Shown: positions 11,691-23,678 of the stretch, in pieces
Numbering within the stretch: position 1 is the stretch's first letter
Layout: the number at the start of each line of letters is the position of its first letter
Source of the DNA: Diadema setosum
Taxonomy: Eukaryota; Echinodermata; Echinoidea; Diadematoida; Diadematidae
NCBI GenBank assembly: GCA_033980235.1
Contig: CM067076.1
Span: forward strand, 32,522,383 to 32,586,382
Direction of reading: 5' to 3'
Length of the DNA: 64,000 bases
Translations under genes and position numbers: made by a program
Notes under the pieces: model-generated
The model's input: the letters and a program-made list of their open reading frames with translations, nothing else
Told to the model about the DNA's origin: nothing
The model's database searches: none

Positions 11691-13031
11691 AGGAGCAAAT
11701 TGTTTGTACGAGGACACACGTGGCCACGTGACTCAAACCATGTAGGTCCGTGCTCAAACGGATAGTTCGCGTTTTTTCTGTCGAGGCCGTGATGATCGAC
11801 CAAACCTGACAGCTGCTATACCATTCTATTGTTCATTCTGCATGAGCAAACCAACCATAAGGATTTTACTCAGACCATACACAGAGTAATTTAGGCTTTT
11901 TGTGTGGAAAAAAAAAATCCTGTGTTAATATTTTAACATTCCTAAGCGTTTATTTACTGTTAGCGTAAAGTTTCTAGCTTATGGGCTCTGAAGTGACACA
12001 TAAAACATTACGGAAAACATACCATGAGATTTATACCTGTCCGTATCAATTCAAAAGCAGTTGAGATTTTACACTTTGATCGATTAAGATAGCAAGATAT
12101 CAACACAAGTGTAAATCGAGTTTGAGTAACCTTTGAACGTATGCAGATCATATTTCTGAATTCGAGAGAAAGCATTGTTTGAAATCACAAACTGCTGCTA
12201 CTTTGATCCGTGAGGACAGAAAAGAGTTTTGTCCATTCATGAGACACACACATACACACACAAAGACACATAACCACACGCTAATCAGAGAGCGAACATT
12301 AAATTTTTACCATTTGCTTCACTTTGAGGCATACCTTACAACAGTGTTTTGTTGGCGATACGGGAAAATTAAATGTTACGCACATTTAGCCTTCACAGCG
12401 TCATACGATTTTATAGAGGTGTTACCAAAACTCTCCAACTCACCTCCATCAGAACAAAATGCATCCATCCAAAGAGAGAGAGAGAGAGAGAGAGAGAGAC
12501 ATTTTAACATTTCAAAGTTCGAGAAAATTTGGAAGTTAACGCACCTAAATGATTGTTTATAGTGTTAATACGTGCGTGTGTAGTTTATTGACATGCTTTA
12601 TTTGAAAATACTATGGAGGGCAGTGAGCACATAGAAATACTCATCTCGGGGCCCCGTTTGAACCAAAGCTCGGGCCGGGGACGCGGCTCGACAACCATTC
12701 TGTTCACGGTCCAAGCCTACAAAATAGTAGTGCAAGGGCGAAGTGGTGTCCAGCTTTGGGACCACTTTTGGAGGTAGTCTCTGTGCAGTTCGGCCACAAT
12801 ATTCTGTGTAGATAGTTAAAGGGGCCCTGAAATCCAAATGCATGTTGATTTGTGTTGATTTATGATACCCTCAACATCACTTTTGCGGTGAAACGAATAT
12901 CTAGAAACATTCCATATATTTCTTACGATTTTTTTTTTCTTCTATTTTTCTTTAGATTACTTGCGAACGCCCACAAAAATCCTTCCAAACCAATATTCCT
13001 CAGATGACCTCATCTGTCAATCATTGCTAAA
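11691..13031. other. Intergenic, small simple repeats only
   Basis: A (CA)-rich spot (12242-12275) and an (AG)n tract (12473-12499) are seen. No coding family recognised; the one longer open frame (12179-12562) reads through both simple repeats and has no domain. Confidence 0.45.
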
Positions 13032-13206
13032 GTACTGAAATGTTTAACAAAAGATTTTGGAATGCACCTTCCCCTCGACTCAGCATAACTTGCATATCTC
13101 TGTGATATTAATGTGACTAATAAAAGACATGGCGAGGGAACATGCAAGTTATGCTGAGTCGAGGGGAAGGTGCATTCCAAAATCTTTTGTTTAACCTTTC
13201 AGTACA
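13032..13206. repeat. Inverted repeat with ~64-bp near-perfect arms
   Basis: The left arm contains TTGGAATGCACCTTCCCCTC and ends in AACTTGCAT (~13032-13095). The right arm starts ATGCAAGTTATGCTGAGTCG (~13142) and runs to CCTTTCAGTA at ~13206. The spacer is ~46 bp. Probably a MITE or a recent snap-back duplication. Confidence 0.9.
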
Positions 13207-13283
13207 TTTCATTTTTGTTTGTTTGTTTGTTTGTTTGGTTTGTTTTTGTTGTTTTTGTTTTGTTTTTGTTTTGTTTTGTTTTG

Positions 13284-13314
<31 letters not shown>

Positions 13315-13330
13315 TTTGGGGGGGGGGCAA
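13207..13330. repeat. (TTTG)n/(TTTTG)n tract with G-run
   Basis: TTTG repeats pass into TTTTG repeats, followed by a T-run and a G-run at ~13318-13327. Long open frames across it are repeat translations. It directly abuts the preceding inverted repeat. Confidence 0.95.
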
Positions 13331-14029
13331 ATTTCGTTATAAGCTTCAACTTCTGACTTATTACTCCCAAGTTCGGTAGATCTACTGTTTGAATGAAAAA
13401 AAAATACATAAAAGAGGAAATGGTGGATGGTAAAAAGTTGACCCATGTCCTCCGACTTTTTTTGCTCTATTTCAATCCAGTATTTACACTTGTTTGCCTC
13501 CCAGGCCTCCTGGGTTGTAAAGTACAGTATGCATTTCCATTGTGCACGCGAAGCGTTTTTTTTTTTTCTCCTTTTTCTTCTTCTTCTTCTTTTTTTCTTT
13601 TTGGTGGGGGTAGGGGGAGGGAGGCGGTGCTTCGTGAAAGCATGTTATGAGATGGATGGTTTATGCTGACTAGCAGGATGGTTTTATTGTCTCGGGCGTT
13701 AAACTAGGACAGTAAATTCTTAAAGTCAAGAGGAAAGTTAAGTAGCGCCATAAAGAAAAACTATATAAGTATCGTTAATAAAAGCATGTACTTTAAAAAT
13801 GATTACAAAGATGTATTTGCTGACAATTTTCAACCCCCCGGTTCAGGGTTAGCATTAATGACAAATACCAGTGATAACGCTACTGACAACAATGTGTATA
13901 AAATAATTTGAAAATCATGGAAAATTGATCAGATCCGGGCATCAAATATCTTATTCTTTTTAAACAAACATCCACATCATAGCATTCTTGTCTGGTTTCT
14001 TATTGTTCTGTCACTTTTTGCACAACAAA
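13331..14029. other. Intergenic, possibly LINE 5' region
   Basis: Pyrimidine tract at 13556-13602 and otherwise unremarkable sequence. Part of it may be the 5'UTR of the LINE whose first reading frame starts at about 14032; no boundary is visible. Confidence 0.35.
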
Positions 14030-14031
14030 AA

Positions 14032-14589
14032 GTGACAGAAATGGAGAAGCAAATCAAAAGACTCCGAGATGAAAACGACGACGCCGAACAGTATAGTCGG
14101 CGAAACTGCTTGCGGATTTATGGAGTCCGGGAACAGCCAAATGAAAACACCGACAAACTTGTCTTGGACATCTTCAACAGCAAACTTGGCCTCAATGTAC
14201 CCACAGATGCGATTGACCGGAGCCATAGGATTACACCTCGTCAGAAGCAGGATGGAGACAAAGTAGATCCCCGCAGTCGTGATCGACACCAACAGACATC
14301 GTACGCCAGCGCCGTCGGACCTACGCGAAAACCGAGAGTCATCATTGTGAAATTCAGCCGGTACAATGCGAGGAATGACGTGTACAGAGCGCGGACACGA
14401 CTGAAAGACCTGAGCGGACCAAAACTTTTCATCAGAGAGGACCTGACGAAAAACGCAGCCCTGTACTGGAAAGTCATCGAAAGCAAGAAAGCAAAGACAT
14501 GCTGGACGCAGGATGGAGCTATCTTCGCTCTGAACCAGGATGGCAGGAGGATTCGGATTGTGAACGAGCACGACATCGAAAAACTGTAA
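14032..14589 (+). CDS. LINE ORF1-type protein
   Basis: About 185 residues, open to TAA. It begins with a charged, coiled-coil-like segment (TEMEKQIKRLRDENDDAEQY) and continues SRRNCLRIYGV, the start of the RRM-like nucleic-acid chaperone domain common in ORF1p of LINEs. A C-terminal half with VIVKFSRYNARNDVYRAR and LFIREDLTKNAA follows, again typical. An N-terminal part may be missing, as the frame is short for an ORF1. ORF2 starts 43 bp downstream. Its role would be RNA binding in the retrotransposition particle. Confidence 0.85.
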   Translation: MTEMEKQIKRLRDENDDAEQYSRRNCLRIYGVREQPNENTDKLVLDIFNSKLGLNVPTDAIDRSHRITPRQKQDGDKVDPRSRDRHQQTSYASAVGPTRKPRVIIVKFSRYNARNDVYRARTRLKDLSGPKLFIREDLTKNAALYWKVIESKKAKTCWTQDGAIFALNQDGRRIRIVNEHDIEKL

Positions 14590-14632
14590 GACACGACGTC
14601 ACATTCTGATTGTCATCTAGTTATCACACTCA

Positions 14633-17600
14633 ATGTCAGTCAGTGTCAGTTATCCCTGCCTATCTTGTCGGAAAGAAATAAAAAATGATCACAATGCATT
14701 ATTATGTGTATCTTGTAAAAAGTGGGTGCACTTGAAGTGTTCGCTAGCATCATACGATACTTTCCTGTCCGATGTAAATTGGATCTGTGACGCATGTCTT
14801 CTTGCCGAACTCCCCCAATCCGAAATGGAATATGATACCAATTTTTCCACATCAACAAAGCATAAAGATACTGAATACGATTGTCAACAGGTAAAGAAAA
14901 GTTTTGAAAAACTTAAATCATGCTCTGGTATTAATATCGCTCATTTAAATGTATGCTCATTGTTGAGGAATATAGATGTGATACGCCATATGTTACTCAG
15001 TGAAAATATACACATATTAGCACTGAGTGAAACTCGGCTAGATTTGTCTATGTCTGATTCAGAAATAAGTATAGAGGGGTATCATTCTGTGCGGCTGGGT
15101 AGAAATAGAAATGGGGGAAGTATCCTTTCATATATCAAGGAAAATGTTCACTTTAACATCAGGAATGATTTATTTGTAGAAGGTTTAGAACTGATGTGCT
15201 TAGAAATAAATCCAACAAAACAGAAGCCGTTTTTTGTTGTATACTGGTATAAACCACCTGATTCACTTATTGCAGTTTTTGAAAATGTAGAAACTCTGCT
15301 TCAGTCCTTGGAATCTACAGGAAATGATTTTATCTTATTTGGAGATTTCAACTGCGATTTCTTTAAAGCTACACCTTCTTGTCATACTAGGAGACTGAAA
15401 TGTTTAGCCCAAGATTTTGAATTAACACAATATGTAGATAAGCCAACTAGGGTGACCTCAACAACTGCAACTTTAACTGATGTGTTATTTGCTTCGAATG
15501 ACAAAGTAACATATTGTGATGTTATTCCCCTGTCATTAAGTGACCACTTTATGGTGGTTTGCTCTCTAGGTAAAATTAAGATACCTTTTAGCCAACATAA
15601 ATACGTCAATTGCCGTAATGTGAAAAAGATTGATTTAAACAAATTCAAGACTGATCTGAGTCAAGTAAAATGGGACGATGTTTTGAATGAATCTGATCCT
15701 ATTAATGCTTTTGATGCGTGGTTTAGCAAATTCAATACTGTGTTAGATAAGCATGCCCCATTGAGAAAGAAAAGAGTTAGACAAAAAGAAACACCCTGGA
15801 TGAATGCTGATATTTTAAACAAGATTCGAGAAAGGAATGCTGTGAAGAAAAAAAGCAATTGCATCCAAATCTGAAGATGATTGGAAATTGTACAAAAAAA
15901 AAAATGAGAAATTGTGTCACGGATGCGGTACGAAAAGCAAAACGTTTGTATGTATCAGAAAACATTTCGTCTAATAAAGGAAATTCGAATGCAATGTGGA
16001 AATCCATAAGACATATCTTACTAAAGAAAGTTCATGCAATCTCTATTCAAAAATTAATCATTGATGGAAATGAAATCACAGGTTTAACAAACATAGCATC
16101 AAGTCTCAACAATCATTTTGTCAGTTTAGCTACGAAATATAAGGAAAGTAGAAAATTTGGCAACAATATGAAGAAATACTTGTCCCGGGTTAAATCGACG
16201 TTTTGCTTTAAGGAAATATCACAAGACGATGTTTACAAGTGTGTTAACGGTATTCCTAGAAACAAAGCGACTGGTCTGGACGAGATCCCAACTGGTATTT
16301 TGAAAGATTCAATAGAGTACATTGTCGAACCTATCACCCATATCATCAACCTGTCGCTGAAAGCAGGCAAAATCCCAAATATTTGGAAACGAGCTCGTGT
16401 CACCCCATTACATAAAGGTGGAGATACCTCAAACCCATCTAATTACAGACCTATCTCCGTTCTACCTGTTCTCTCTAAAGTTATGGAGAAAGTTGTTTTC
16501 AATCAAGTATATAATCTCGCTGAGAATAACCTCCTAAATAAACATCAGCACGGATTTCGTCCAGGCCATTCCACTCAAACTGCTCTTCTTTCATTGACCG
16601 ATGACATTTCGAAATATGTGGATAAAGGTTATGTCGTAGCGATTGTCACACTCGATTTACAAAAGGCGTGTGACCTGATATCCCTTGACATACTCTTAGA
16701 AAAGTTGACTTTCTTTGGATTTGACTCCACTGTTGTGAATTGGTTCGAAAATTATTTCTATAAAAGAGAGCAACTGACTGTGCTAAATGGCAATAACTCT
16801 ACCAGCCAAGCAGTTCTCAGTGGCGTGCCCCAGGGCAGCATTCTCGGGCCGTTGTTGTTCATCCTTACACTAAACACTAAATGACATCTGTTAAGAATTG
16901 TTCCCTTTCACTCTACGCGGACGAATTTTGTTTATATTTTGCCGCCAAAGACCCAAGAGTATTAGAAAAGGTTATGAATGATGATTTAAATTCGATGTCA
17001 AAATGGTTCTTAGATAATCATTTCCTCCTTAATATAGAAAAATGTCATTTTATGTTTGTCGGTTCAAAGGGATTGTTACGCAAGTTTGAAAATGTGCATC
17101 TTTTCATTCAAAACAGTAAATTGCAAAGAGTTTCCAAGTGCAACTTGGCGTTAACCTTGACAGCAGTTTAACGTGGACACCCCAAATAGAAGAAGTGAAG
17201 AAAAAGACTTTGAAAACGTTTCACGCGGTGTATAAAACTTGTCCGTCAATACCTCGACCAGAGAACCTCATTAATACTTTACCAAACATTGATTCAGCCA
17301 CAGCTGGACTATTGTAGTATGGTTTGGATGAATGGTCATGCTTCCCAACTTGCAAAGCTTCAAACTTTACAAAACAGGTGTCTCCGCTTAATACTAAGAG
17401 TTGATGGTCGTTTCAATAGAGAAGCTCTGTATAGTACCACCGATGTTAAACCATTGAAAAATCGACGGGAGATTCAGGCTTTGACAATCGTCTTTAAATT
17501 GCTCCATAACCTCGCCCCTGGTTCACTGTCTTCCAGGATTCAGTTTAGATCTCAGTCTTATTACAATCTCCGAAACGATAACACCACTGTTGTTCCCCCA

Positions 17601-17735
17601 AAACCACGAACCCATTTTTTAAGAAAAAGCGCACTATATTCAGCTTCTAAGCTCTTTAACGATCTCCCTTTGAGTCTCAGGACAATTAATGATATCAAAT
17701 TATTTATAACAGAAATAAAGAAAAGATTTGTATGA
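14633..17735 (+). pseudogene. LINE ORF2 remnant: PHD-like finger, endonuclease, reverse transcriptase
   Basis: ATG at 14633 opens a Cys/His-rich PHD-like module (CLSCRKEI, LLCVSCKKWVHLKC, WICDACL). Then come endonuclease motifs (HLNVCSL, LALSETRL, FGDFNCDF, SDHFMVV) and reverse transcriptase motifs (KATGLDEIP, RPISVLPVLSK, HGFRPGHST, GVPQGSILGP). Breaks: two compensating shifts at A-runs (15848-15854, 15894-15904), one before 16881, one near 17140 and one near 17285. The first catalytic motif reads LDLQKACD rather than LDLxKAFD, and YADD has become YADE. The tail (LDYCSMVWMN, LQNRCLRLI, LRKSALYSASKLFNDLP) is the normal C-terminal region. It cannot encode an active enzyme. Confidence 0.92.
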
Positions 17736-18220
17736 TTGAAGCAATTTATATTCAACTTATATCCAAGTGTTAATTTTGTATAATCAAATATTTGCTCACA
17801 GAACAGGTGTGTCAATTCATTTGCCCCCCCCCCCCTTTCGTTAGAAGCTCGTCTGTTATTTTCAAACGTTTAAATCTGTTTGCAATGTGATGTTATGATT
17901 GTCAATTTCTTCAAACCTTGTGTATTTCTGTATAATTTCTTTTCCTCAATTCTCATTTTGATTTCTTGTGTTAATTGTATATAATGTTACACTTTGCATA
18001 CTTTGTGACTTTTTTCACTTTTCTTTTTTGCGTTCGTTTGTAATTATTATGGTTTTTTTAATATTTCTCTTCATTGTATGATTTCTATATTTTGTTATAA
18101 TTTCACGGCCTTGCTGAAAAAAAGCTTTTAGCTGATAGCAAGCTTTTTACCGTGGTAAAATAAATAAACTCAAACTCAAACTCAAATCCCATTTTGAAAT
18201 CAAACACACACACAAAGGGC

Positions 18221-18862
18221 GATGCGTTAGCTCAGTCGGTAGCGCGTCTGCCTTCGACCCGAGTCTCACTGATGAGTAATGTTGTGTGTTTGTTTGTTTG
18301 TTCATTTTTCATTTGAGAAGATGGCTGGATAGCCCATATTCAGTTATGCTAAACTGGTCTTCCATGGGGTCCAGTTGGATGTGAGGCGGGACCACTTCAC
18401 CGGGTTAAACTCCCCGCTCTTTGCGATGAATGAATGAAGCGTGATCTTTTACGTGCATGCGTTGTGACTCTCCCACACACGGGACCTCCATTCTATGTCC
18501 TATCCGAGGGACAGAGTGTTTTGCCTCTTGCTAGAAAAATAAATTCCGCTGCCTTAGCAAATCTAGTGATTGAAAGACTATCAGTACAGCTACAAACAGC
18601 ACAAAAAGTAAGGAAACTCCATTTTGCTCTGATATATTTCTGTAAAATTGAAATAATAAACATCTTGTTTTAGTATCGTCTTAGCTGTATACAGCTTGAA
18701 CAATTTTCTATCCAACAGCATCATACTTGATATTATACTATGTACTCATGTAAGCGCTATGTATATTGCTTTGTTTTACTTTATATGGAAATAAAATCAT
18801 TTGAATTGAATTGAATTGAATTGAATTGAATTGAATCGAATCGAATCGAATTGAATTGATAT
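18221..18862 (+). mobile_element. tRNA-headed SINE with (GAATT)n tail
   Basis: Near 18226-18256 the sequence GTTAGCTCAGTCGGTAGCGC reads as a tRNA 5' half with an A box. No proper anticodon arm or B box completes it, so it is not a functional tRNA. A body with GATCTTTTACGTGCATGCGT and CACACGGGACCTCC follows, then a LINE-like 3' end (GGAAATAAAATCATTTGAAT) and (GAATT)n at 18795-18860. It is inserted just downstream of the LINE tail. Boundaries are approximate. Confidence 0.65.
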
Positions 18863-19203
18863 AATTTGTTGACTGGGGCGTGTGCAGGCGGCGTAAATAT
18901 TATGGGGAAGGATCAAAACCCAAATGTTGCAAAATGAGCGATATTTTGACTTTCAGTATATACACGTGATGATGTTCTTCCAATTTGATAATTAATTGAA
19001 TTCAATTTCATAATCATTCGCCACGTTATACAGAACTTTCAAATGACATCTGGATATCGCATATCTGATGGGTTATTTTTGTCTTAGTTTTTATTTGCTG
19101 GGGATAACGAACATTTAAAGTCGTCTTAAGACAAAAACTTGGGGATGGGGGCGGGGAAGGCTGCACCCCACGGTTCTACAGCCCCTGCAGATACAACTCC
19201 ACA
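18863..19203. other. Intergenic, no feature recognised
   Basis: No coding or repeat family noticed. Confidence 0.45.
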
Positions 19204-19227
19204 CACTCTCACACAGACACAGACACA

Positions 19228-19302
<75 letters not shown>
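19204..19302. repeat. (AC)n microsatellite, ~95 bp
   Basis: A nearly pure CA tract with a few CAGACA interruptions at its left end. Confidence 0.97.
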
Positions 19303-19303
<1 letters not shown>

Positions 19304-19327
19304 GTTTGCTAAACAGTACTCAGCACT

Positions 19328-19428
19328 AAAACTGAGGAGACTCGACTTTGTTCGATAATTTTTGTATTTCTGTATTAATATGAGAGTAAAAGTCGTCATG
19401 TTTGATATCACCTTAAGGCTTTAATATA
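19328..19428 (+). repeat. Single copy of a ~100-bp repeat also arrayed at 22.5 kb
   Basis: GACTCGACTTTGTTCGATAA ... GAGAGTAAAAGTCGTCATGT ... ATCACCTTAAGGCTTTAATA corresponds block by block to the units at 22496-22880. Confidence 0.75.
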
Positions 19429-19884
19429 TTCTTCTTTTTTTAATCCAACAGTACCACATTCTATGTGCTATCTATATTATGGGAAAATCAACGAAGCTAT
19501 CTCACATTGGCGTCCATGCCATCGTTGAATATGCCTACTTATCATGCTGATACTGGTAACTGACTTTGTGCAATTACGTCTGTGTCTGTGTCTTATCTAC
19601 CGGCTCATTAAAGCCATGCACCAATCAGCATCTGCGTGCGGTAAACATCATTCTCATTTTTCTTCCAACAAAACACAACACAAAGTAAATCAGGAATTCA
19701 ATCAGAAGCATAATTATATACATTACAAAGTACGAAAAAAGCAAACAATAGTCTACAAACTAATAAAGATAAATTATGTATATACCGGAAAATACAAAGT
19801 TATGTTTAGAGGGGAGGGGGGGGGGGAGAGAACTGCGAGGTCAACCATGTCAACTATAAGGCCAAATAAAAAAAAGAAACCAGT
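19429..19884. other. Intergenic, no gene recognised
   Basis: A G-run lies at ~19810-19825. An open frame (19544-20227) crosses it and the following tandem repeat; it has no recognisable domain. Confidence 0.4.
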
Positions 19885-20060
19885 TTCTCGTCCTCGCGCG
19901 CATCGATTTTGGCCGCCGCATCGATTTTTTACTATTTACTATTTTCAAAAAGGCGCTGAAAATACCAGGAAATTCATAATTCTCGTCCCAGCCCGCTCCC
20001 CGCCCGCATCGATTTTCAGTTGCCGTATCGACTTTTTTGATATTTACTATTTTTTCGGCC
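19885..20060 (+). repeat. Two-unit tandem repeat (~95-100 bp)
   Basis: CTCGTCC...CGCATCGATTTT ... CGCATCGATTTTTTACTATT, then again CTCGTCC...CGCATCGATTTTCAG ... CGTATCGAC...ATTTACTATTTT. Each unit also carries an internal ATCGATTTT duplication. Confidence 0.75.
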
Positions 20061-20255
20061 GTGTCTGTAACTTGCTAGCTGTCCAAATCGGGTCCCCAGG
20101 CCATCGCACGCATGAACACATTCGAATGTGTAGAGGCCCGTACACTCTGCTCTGTAACGTTGTGGTTTGTATCGTATTTCTGCAGGATACTTTTCTTTAC
20201 GACGTAAATTCACGGACACGGCCGTGAATCGTAACATCTCTAGTGTGGTATACAG

Positions 20256-21215
20256 GGCAGGGGAAGCTCGGTATATAAAACGAACACTGCTATAACGAGA
20301 TATCGGTTATTACGAGGAAATTTTCCCGGTCCCAAATTTCCTTCCACACAAGTCCATGTAAAATGCTACTCTTATAGCGAGATCGGCTATAACGAAATAA
20401 CTGCTATAACGAGATAAATTTTGTGATTTCCAAACAAAGAAAAACATAGCCAATCAAACCAGATTATATATAGCGAGGTAAAGCAAAATGTCTTCGGGTA
20501 AAATGTCTTCGGGCAAAATGTCTTCGCCTGTGCTATCACGGTCCGAGATTGTAAAGCTCGATGCGCCAAAAACTGTCTTGTACACACACATTTTCTTCAT
20601 GACAGTTCACTCTACAGCTAGCACCGCATGTTGTACATGACTGTATGTGTGTGTGTGTGAGCGCGCGCACTGATACATGCAGAAAATGTGGTGGGACGGC
20701 CGTATACATGACATCATCATGACGTTTAGCAAGTGTGAGGCAATCTGATGCTGTGATTGGCTTTTTACGTAGGGAATTCCAAATCTACACACACACATGC
20801 AGTCATAATGTACATACAGAATGTGTCACACACACACAGCATTGTGCAGACCATATTCAAGCTTTCCACACACAACACCAATATACCATAACCACATACC
20901 AATCCACAGACGATCTTCACACAATCGCAAGCTATGTAGATTTACAAATTCAAACATCTATTCTACAATTGATAAGAAAAACATTCTTGATATCGGATTT
21001 CATTGGCGAAAAAACATCTTCTTACCAATAAAGGTGAGTAATTACCTCACACACATTAGCAAGTTATCAGTATTGATTGAAAGATGATGGGTAGTCCCAC
21101 GTGTGCAAATTAATGTCTTTATGTTATGCCTTCTTTTATGCCTACTGATATAACGAGATATCGGCTTGAAACGAGGAACACGACTCGGTCCCGACCATCT
21201 CGTTATATCGATTTT
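20256..21215. mobile_element. Tigger/pogo-like non-autonomous DNA transposon (tentative)
   Basis: The left part has repeated CTATAACGAGATA and TATAGCGAGATCGGC motifs (20285-20420). The right part has TATAACGAGATATCGGCTTG and, inverted, CCATCTCGTTATATCGATTT (21147-21212). Terminal CTCGTTATATCGA-type motifs are characteristic of Tigger/pogo elements. The interior shows AAAATGTCTTCGGG repeated three times (20486-20528) and CA/GT-rich stretches. No transposase is seen. Confidence 0.4.
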
Positions 21216-22495
21216 CCACTTGTACAATCATCATCCAAATGATGAGTGATTATCAAATGTCCTTTTAGAACATGAAGAAACATCTTTGTTTAATGCTATA
21301 ATGCCATAAATCGTATCATTTTGACATCCATCTGCAATTGTACAAGCCAGTTTCCAGTTGAATGTGCTACAATTGTACTGTGAAGAAATGCATATACATA
21401 CACTGTACCAGCTGTGTGGACACAAAATGTCACAAACACAATAATAAATAAAGCAGTGTTTTGAATATCATGGAATTTATTTCAGTCGTACATTTGTTGA
21501 AAGACATGTTTTATATCTGTTTCAATTAATAGCACAATACATCAGAATTGCAAGTACACTGGTATCAGAAATGCCATTACAACACTAAATACCAGTATTA
21601 AGATGGTCATTTCCCTTGACATCTGTAATGGAAAGAAAAAGCAAATGTATTTCTGCATGCATGAAGTTTCATTTCAAGTATGGTACATATATCTATTTGT
21701 TTGAAAATGTTTCAGAGTGCAGGCAAGACATACACTTGGGACCTGGTCTCTCATAACACAGCTACCACTTAACAGAGTGATATTTCATTTCATAAATTGG
21801 ATATAGAAAACAGTAAAGCCCTCTCTCGTTACTTTTCTCAGAATTAACGGACGAGAAACACATATTACTTTCATTTTGACAATCCTCGAAAAAATAGTAA
21901 GATATCAAATAGTAAGGACCTCCCTCATCGCCTTGCTCAAAAAACCCGGACGAGAAACTACTTTCTTTTTTTACTTGGCCTAAAGCAATGCTTGTAGATT
22001 GTGGACCACTCAAGAATTTCTTCAAAAATACTTACTGCAATTACAAGTACATAACACAAAAATAGTTAAGACAAAATGGAACAAACAACAGAGACATAAC
22101 AACGTGACATGACTAAATCACCGAGGGGGATACGATTGAAAGGAATAGGGCAAAAACAAAATTAAAGGAAGAAAGGAAAGAAAGAGAGAGCGAGAGAGAA
22201 TGCCTACACGCTGAACAAGAGAAACGGAAGAGGGGATTGAGGAGGTACTTCGGACAGCTGGTAACTGCACGCAGCTGTGTCCAAAAAAAAAATAATAAAA
22301 TAAAAAAAATTATGCATTATGCAAATAAGATACCGTATTTCATTGCCTAGTTTATTATACAGTAGAGTATACAGACGGGCGCGCATGAAGAAATGTTATA
22401 ACCAAAGAGATTTAGTACGCAAATTCCTGAAGTTTAGCCCATAGATACAATGTATCTGCTGATACGCCTTCTGCTATACCAATAACCCAGCATAA
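21216..22495. other. Intergenic, no gene recognised
   Basis: AT-rich; purine-rich tract at 22166-22200. GGACGAGAAAC occurs near 21850 and 21948 in similar context (CTCTCGTTAC / CCTCATCGCC), perhaps two diverged copies of a unit. No coding family. Confidence 0.4.
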
Positions 22496-22885
22496 GTTCG
22501 GAAACTCGACTTTGATCGATCTTATTTTCTGTAATATTAGAGTAACAGTCGTCATGTTTGGGATCATCTTAAAGCTTGAACAATATTATTCTTACACAAG
22601 GTAAGGACCTTCAAAGAAGCTCTACTTTGATCAAGTACATTTCCGTAATATCAGAATAACAGTCGTCATGGCTAGTATCATGTTAATGGTTTCACAAAAT
22701 ATATAAGGAAACTCAACTTTGATCGGTTATATTCATGCAATATTAGAATACTACTCGTCATGTATGAAACATTGCCATTTTAAAGCTCATATAAAAGGTG
22801 AGCACACTCGAGTTTAATCGCTTAGGCTTATATTTCTGTAATTTAGAATATAACAGTCGCAGCGTTTGGTGTCATACTGAAGCTT
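22496..22885 (+). repeat. Four tandem units of a ~100-bp repeat
   Basis: Units start near 22499, 22612, 22707 and 22798. Each has (A)CTCGACTTTGATCG, a TTTCTGTAATATTAGA block, AACAGTCGTCATG and a TTAAAGCT block. The same unit occurs singly at 19.33 kb. Confidence 0.8.
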
Positions 22886-23287
22886 TCTGTCTCCGCTATA
22901 CCGTATGGTCCGGGCTAGAGGATCTATGCACGCCGCTTCTCGGTGATGTAGGGCCTACGTCACAGGCATCCACAATGAAATCCATGAAACCATGTACTAT
23001 GGTTTGGTGATGTATCTTTTTATTGTAATTTCACCAGGGTAATCATTGTTGATGTTTCATTCGGTAGGTCTGTGCCTCCGAATTGTTTTTCTTTCTTTTG
23101 AGCTACTTTCTCTTTCTTTCGTTGTTCATTATGAGTTTGGTTGCAGAAATTCCAAAAGCCTCTTAAAGGCATAATTTACCATTTGCAGATAAAACAAAAA
23201 CCCAGTATTAGTGCTTGAAAATAGTTCTAAGATGTGAGTTAGGGATAGAAACAACCAGTGTAAAAATTTGAATCAGTATAGGAGATG
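22886..23287. other. Intergenic, no feature recognised
   Basis: No coding or repeat family noticed. Confidence 0.4.
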
Positions 23288-23678
23288 TTAAAGGGTGTGT
23301 ACAGTTCTGGTCGAGGTGTAGATTTAGCTTTTAACATTTTGCGAGATATTCAGAAACCACTCTATGAGATGTCAAAGAGCACGCAGTTCTAAGGGGTATC
23401 AAAAGTTTATTCGATGAAAATCAGTTTTGAAATGGCTGAGATATCCAAAAACAAGGTGAAACAAAGAGATCCTAATAAAGTTGGGGCATGTCGCCTTTTA
23501 TTATTAGCACTTTTTTGGATATCTCAGCCATTTGAAAACCAATTTTCATCAAATAAACGTTGAATCCTTCTTAAAATTACATGCTCTTTCATATTGCATA
23601 AGAGGTTTTTCATTATCTCACTTAGGAATGTTCAAAACATGAATCCCTACCTCAACCAGTACTGTACAGTCCCTTTAA
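23288..23678. mobile_element. TTAA-ended hairpin MITE, copy 2 (complete)
   Basis: Begins TTAAAGGGTGTGTACAGTTC and ends TACTGTACAGTCCCTTTAA, so the termini are inverted repeats. The two halves pair: GAAATGGCTGAGATATCC with GGATATCTCAGCCATTT, and GATGAAAATCAGTTTT with AACCAATTTTCATC. Length ~391 bp. No transposase, hence non-autonomous. TTAA ends suggest a TTAA-targeting (piggyBac-like) partner, but this is inference. Confidence 0.88.

Larger units (their letters stand above)
14030..18187 (+). mobile_element. CR1/L2-like non-LTR retrotransposon (LINE), decayed
   Basis: In order: an ORF1-type protein (14032-14589), a PHD-like zinc finger, an AP endonuclease and a reverse transcriptase in a broken second frame (14633-17735), a T-rich 3'UTR, and a 3' end TAAAATAAATAAACTCAAAC followed by a short (ACTCAA)n array. 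Ending in a short tandem repeat rather than long poly(A) is typical of the CR1/L2 superfamily. Several frameshifts and altered catalytic motifs show this copy is inactive. The 5' boundary is uncertain. Confidence 0.9.

Noticed and set aside
14011..14594. Minus-strand frames opposite the LINE ORF1
   Set aside because: Antisense shadows without family similarity; the plus strand carries a recognisable ORF1-type protein.
18221..18260. Possible tRNA gene (A-box-like GTTAGCTCAGTCGGTAGCGC)
   Set aside because: The 3' half, anticodon stem and B box are missing or do not pair, and the sequence continues into a SINE body with a (GAATT)n tail.
19544..20227. 227-codon plus-strand frame as a gene
   Set aside because: No domain, no splice context, and it crosses a G-run and a two-unit tandem repeat.
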